Notes under the pieces: generated by a model | What the model was told of the DNA's origin: nothing | Database searches by the model: none | What the model saw: the letters and a program-made list of their open reading frames with translations, nothing else | In this document: positions 63,935 to 64,000 of the stretch, piece after piece | Position numbering within the stretch: the stretch's first letter is position 1 | Layout: each line of letters opens with the position of its first letter | Assembly: GCF_010365785.1 (NCBI RefSeq) | Contig: NZ_CP048387.1 | Coordinates: 310,001 to 374,000, forward strand | Length of the DNA stretch: 64,000 bases | Origin: Spiroplasma sp. TIUS-1 | GTDB taxonomy: Bacteria > Bacillota_I > Bacilli_A > Mycoplasmatales > Mycoplasmataceae | Direction: 5' to 3' | Made by a program: the position numbers and the translations under genes

Positions 63935-64000
63935 TGATAAAAGATAACTTAGCTTTAGTAGGGAAAATAGCAGGTACTCACGGGATAAAGGGTGAATTAA
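63934..64000 (+). CDS. rimM: Ribosome maturation factor RimM, cut by window edge
   Basis: ATG 63934 overlaps the rpsP stop. The 22 visible residues read [20 protein letters not shown] and on, matching the conserved N-terminal VGxIxxxHGIKGE of RimM, which assists 30S assembly by binding S19. Translation is probably coupled to rpsP. Confidence 0.9.
   Translation, partial: MIKDNLALVGKIAGTHGIKGEL

Overview
The window comes from a wall-less, AT-rich mollicute that reads TGA as tryptophan. Nearly every long gene is interrupted by in-frame TGA codons at places where tryptophan is expected (for example in RavA, RecA, RbgA, PgcA and the ribonucleotide reductase), and all coordinates below use that code. 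Gene content (ffh, rny, rlmH, rbgA, trmFO, rpsP-rimM, rnpB) and the style of the surface proteins suggest the Spiroplasma/Entomoplasma/Mesoplasma/mycoides lineage. The species cannot be fixed from the sequence alone.

Layout. 1-6440: an operon-like run of three membrane or exported proteins followed by close relatives of the E. coli RavA (MoxR AAA+ ATPase) and ViaA (VWA) pair. 6441-31036: a tandem array of seven large paralogous surface proteins (called A-G here). Each has one N-terminal membrane anchor, several copies of a beta-rich 'LG' module, a block of Ig-like repeats (7-8 near-identical copies in A-C, one in D-G) and a C-terminal run of DUF285/BspA-type repeats. Each gene is preceded by AAAGTATTG(C/T) and an uninterrupted 15-16 T tract just upstream of a -10-like hexamer. 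This resembles the homopolymer promoter switches of phase-variable mycoplasma surface genes. 31037-34761: a membrane/coiled-coil protein, a one-to-two-module mini-paralogue of the array proteins, and an unknown proline-containing protein. 34788-47011: a frameshifted flavoprotein gene, RNase P RNA, and housekeeping, RNA and recombination genes (cinA, recA, rny, S66 peptidase, ffh, rlmH, rbgA, rnhB, pgcA, ssb, dprA). 47089-52203: an ABC exporter, then an adenosylcobalamin-dependent (class II) ribonucleotide reductase with its likely cofactor-making partner, a cobalamin adenosyltransferase. 52239-56414: two divergently transcribed exported proteins carrying the LG module, one of them a HEXXH metalloprotease with a C-terminal membrane anchor. 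56476-64000: trmFO, an unknown protein, a PAP2 phosphatase, a methyltransferase, tRNA-Arg(TCT), a zinc-ribbon membrane protein driven by an eighth T-tract element, a DEAD-box helicase with an Arg/Gly/Ser-rich tail, rpsP with a long Lys/Ala/Pro tail, and the start of rimM.

How it fits together. The most striking system is the 24-kb surface array. It has potential for on/off switching (T tracts), size variation (240/243-bp in-frame repeats) and reassortment between paralogues (near-identical 5' halves and intergenic segments), and an intact recA and a dprA-like gene lie nearby. The RavA-ViaA pair with extra membrane genes and the B12-dependent ribonucleotide reductase are the other unexpected features for such a reduced genome.
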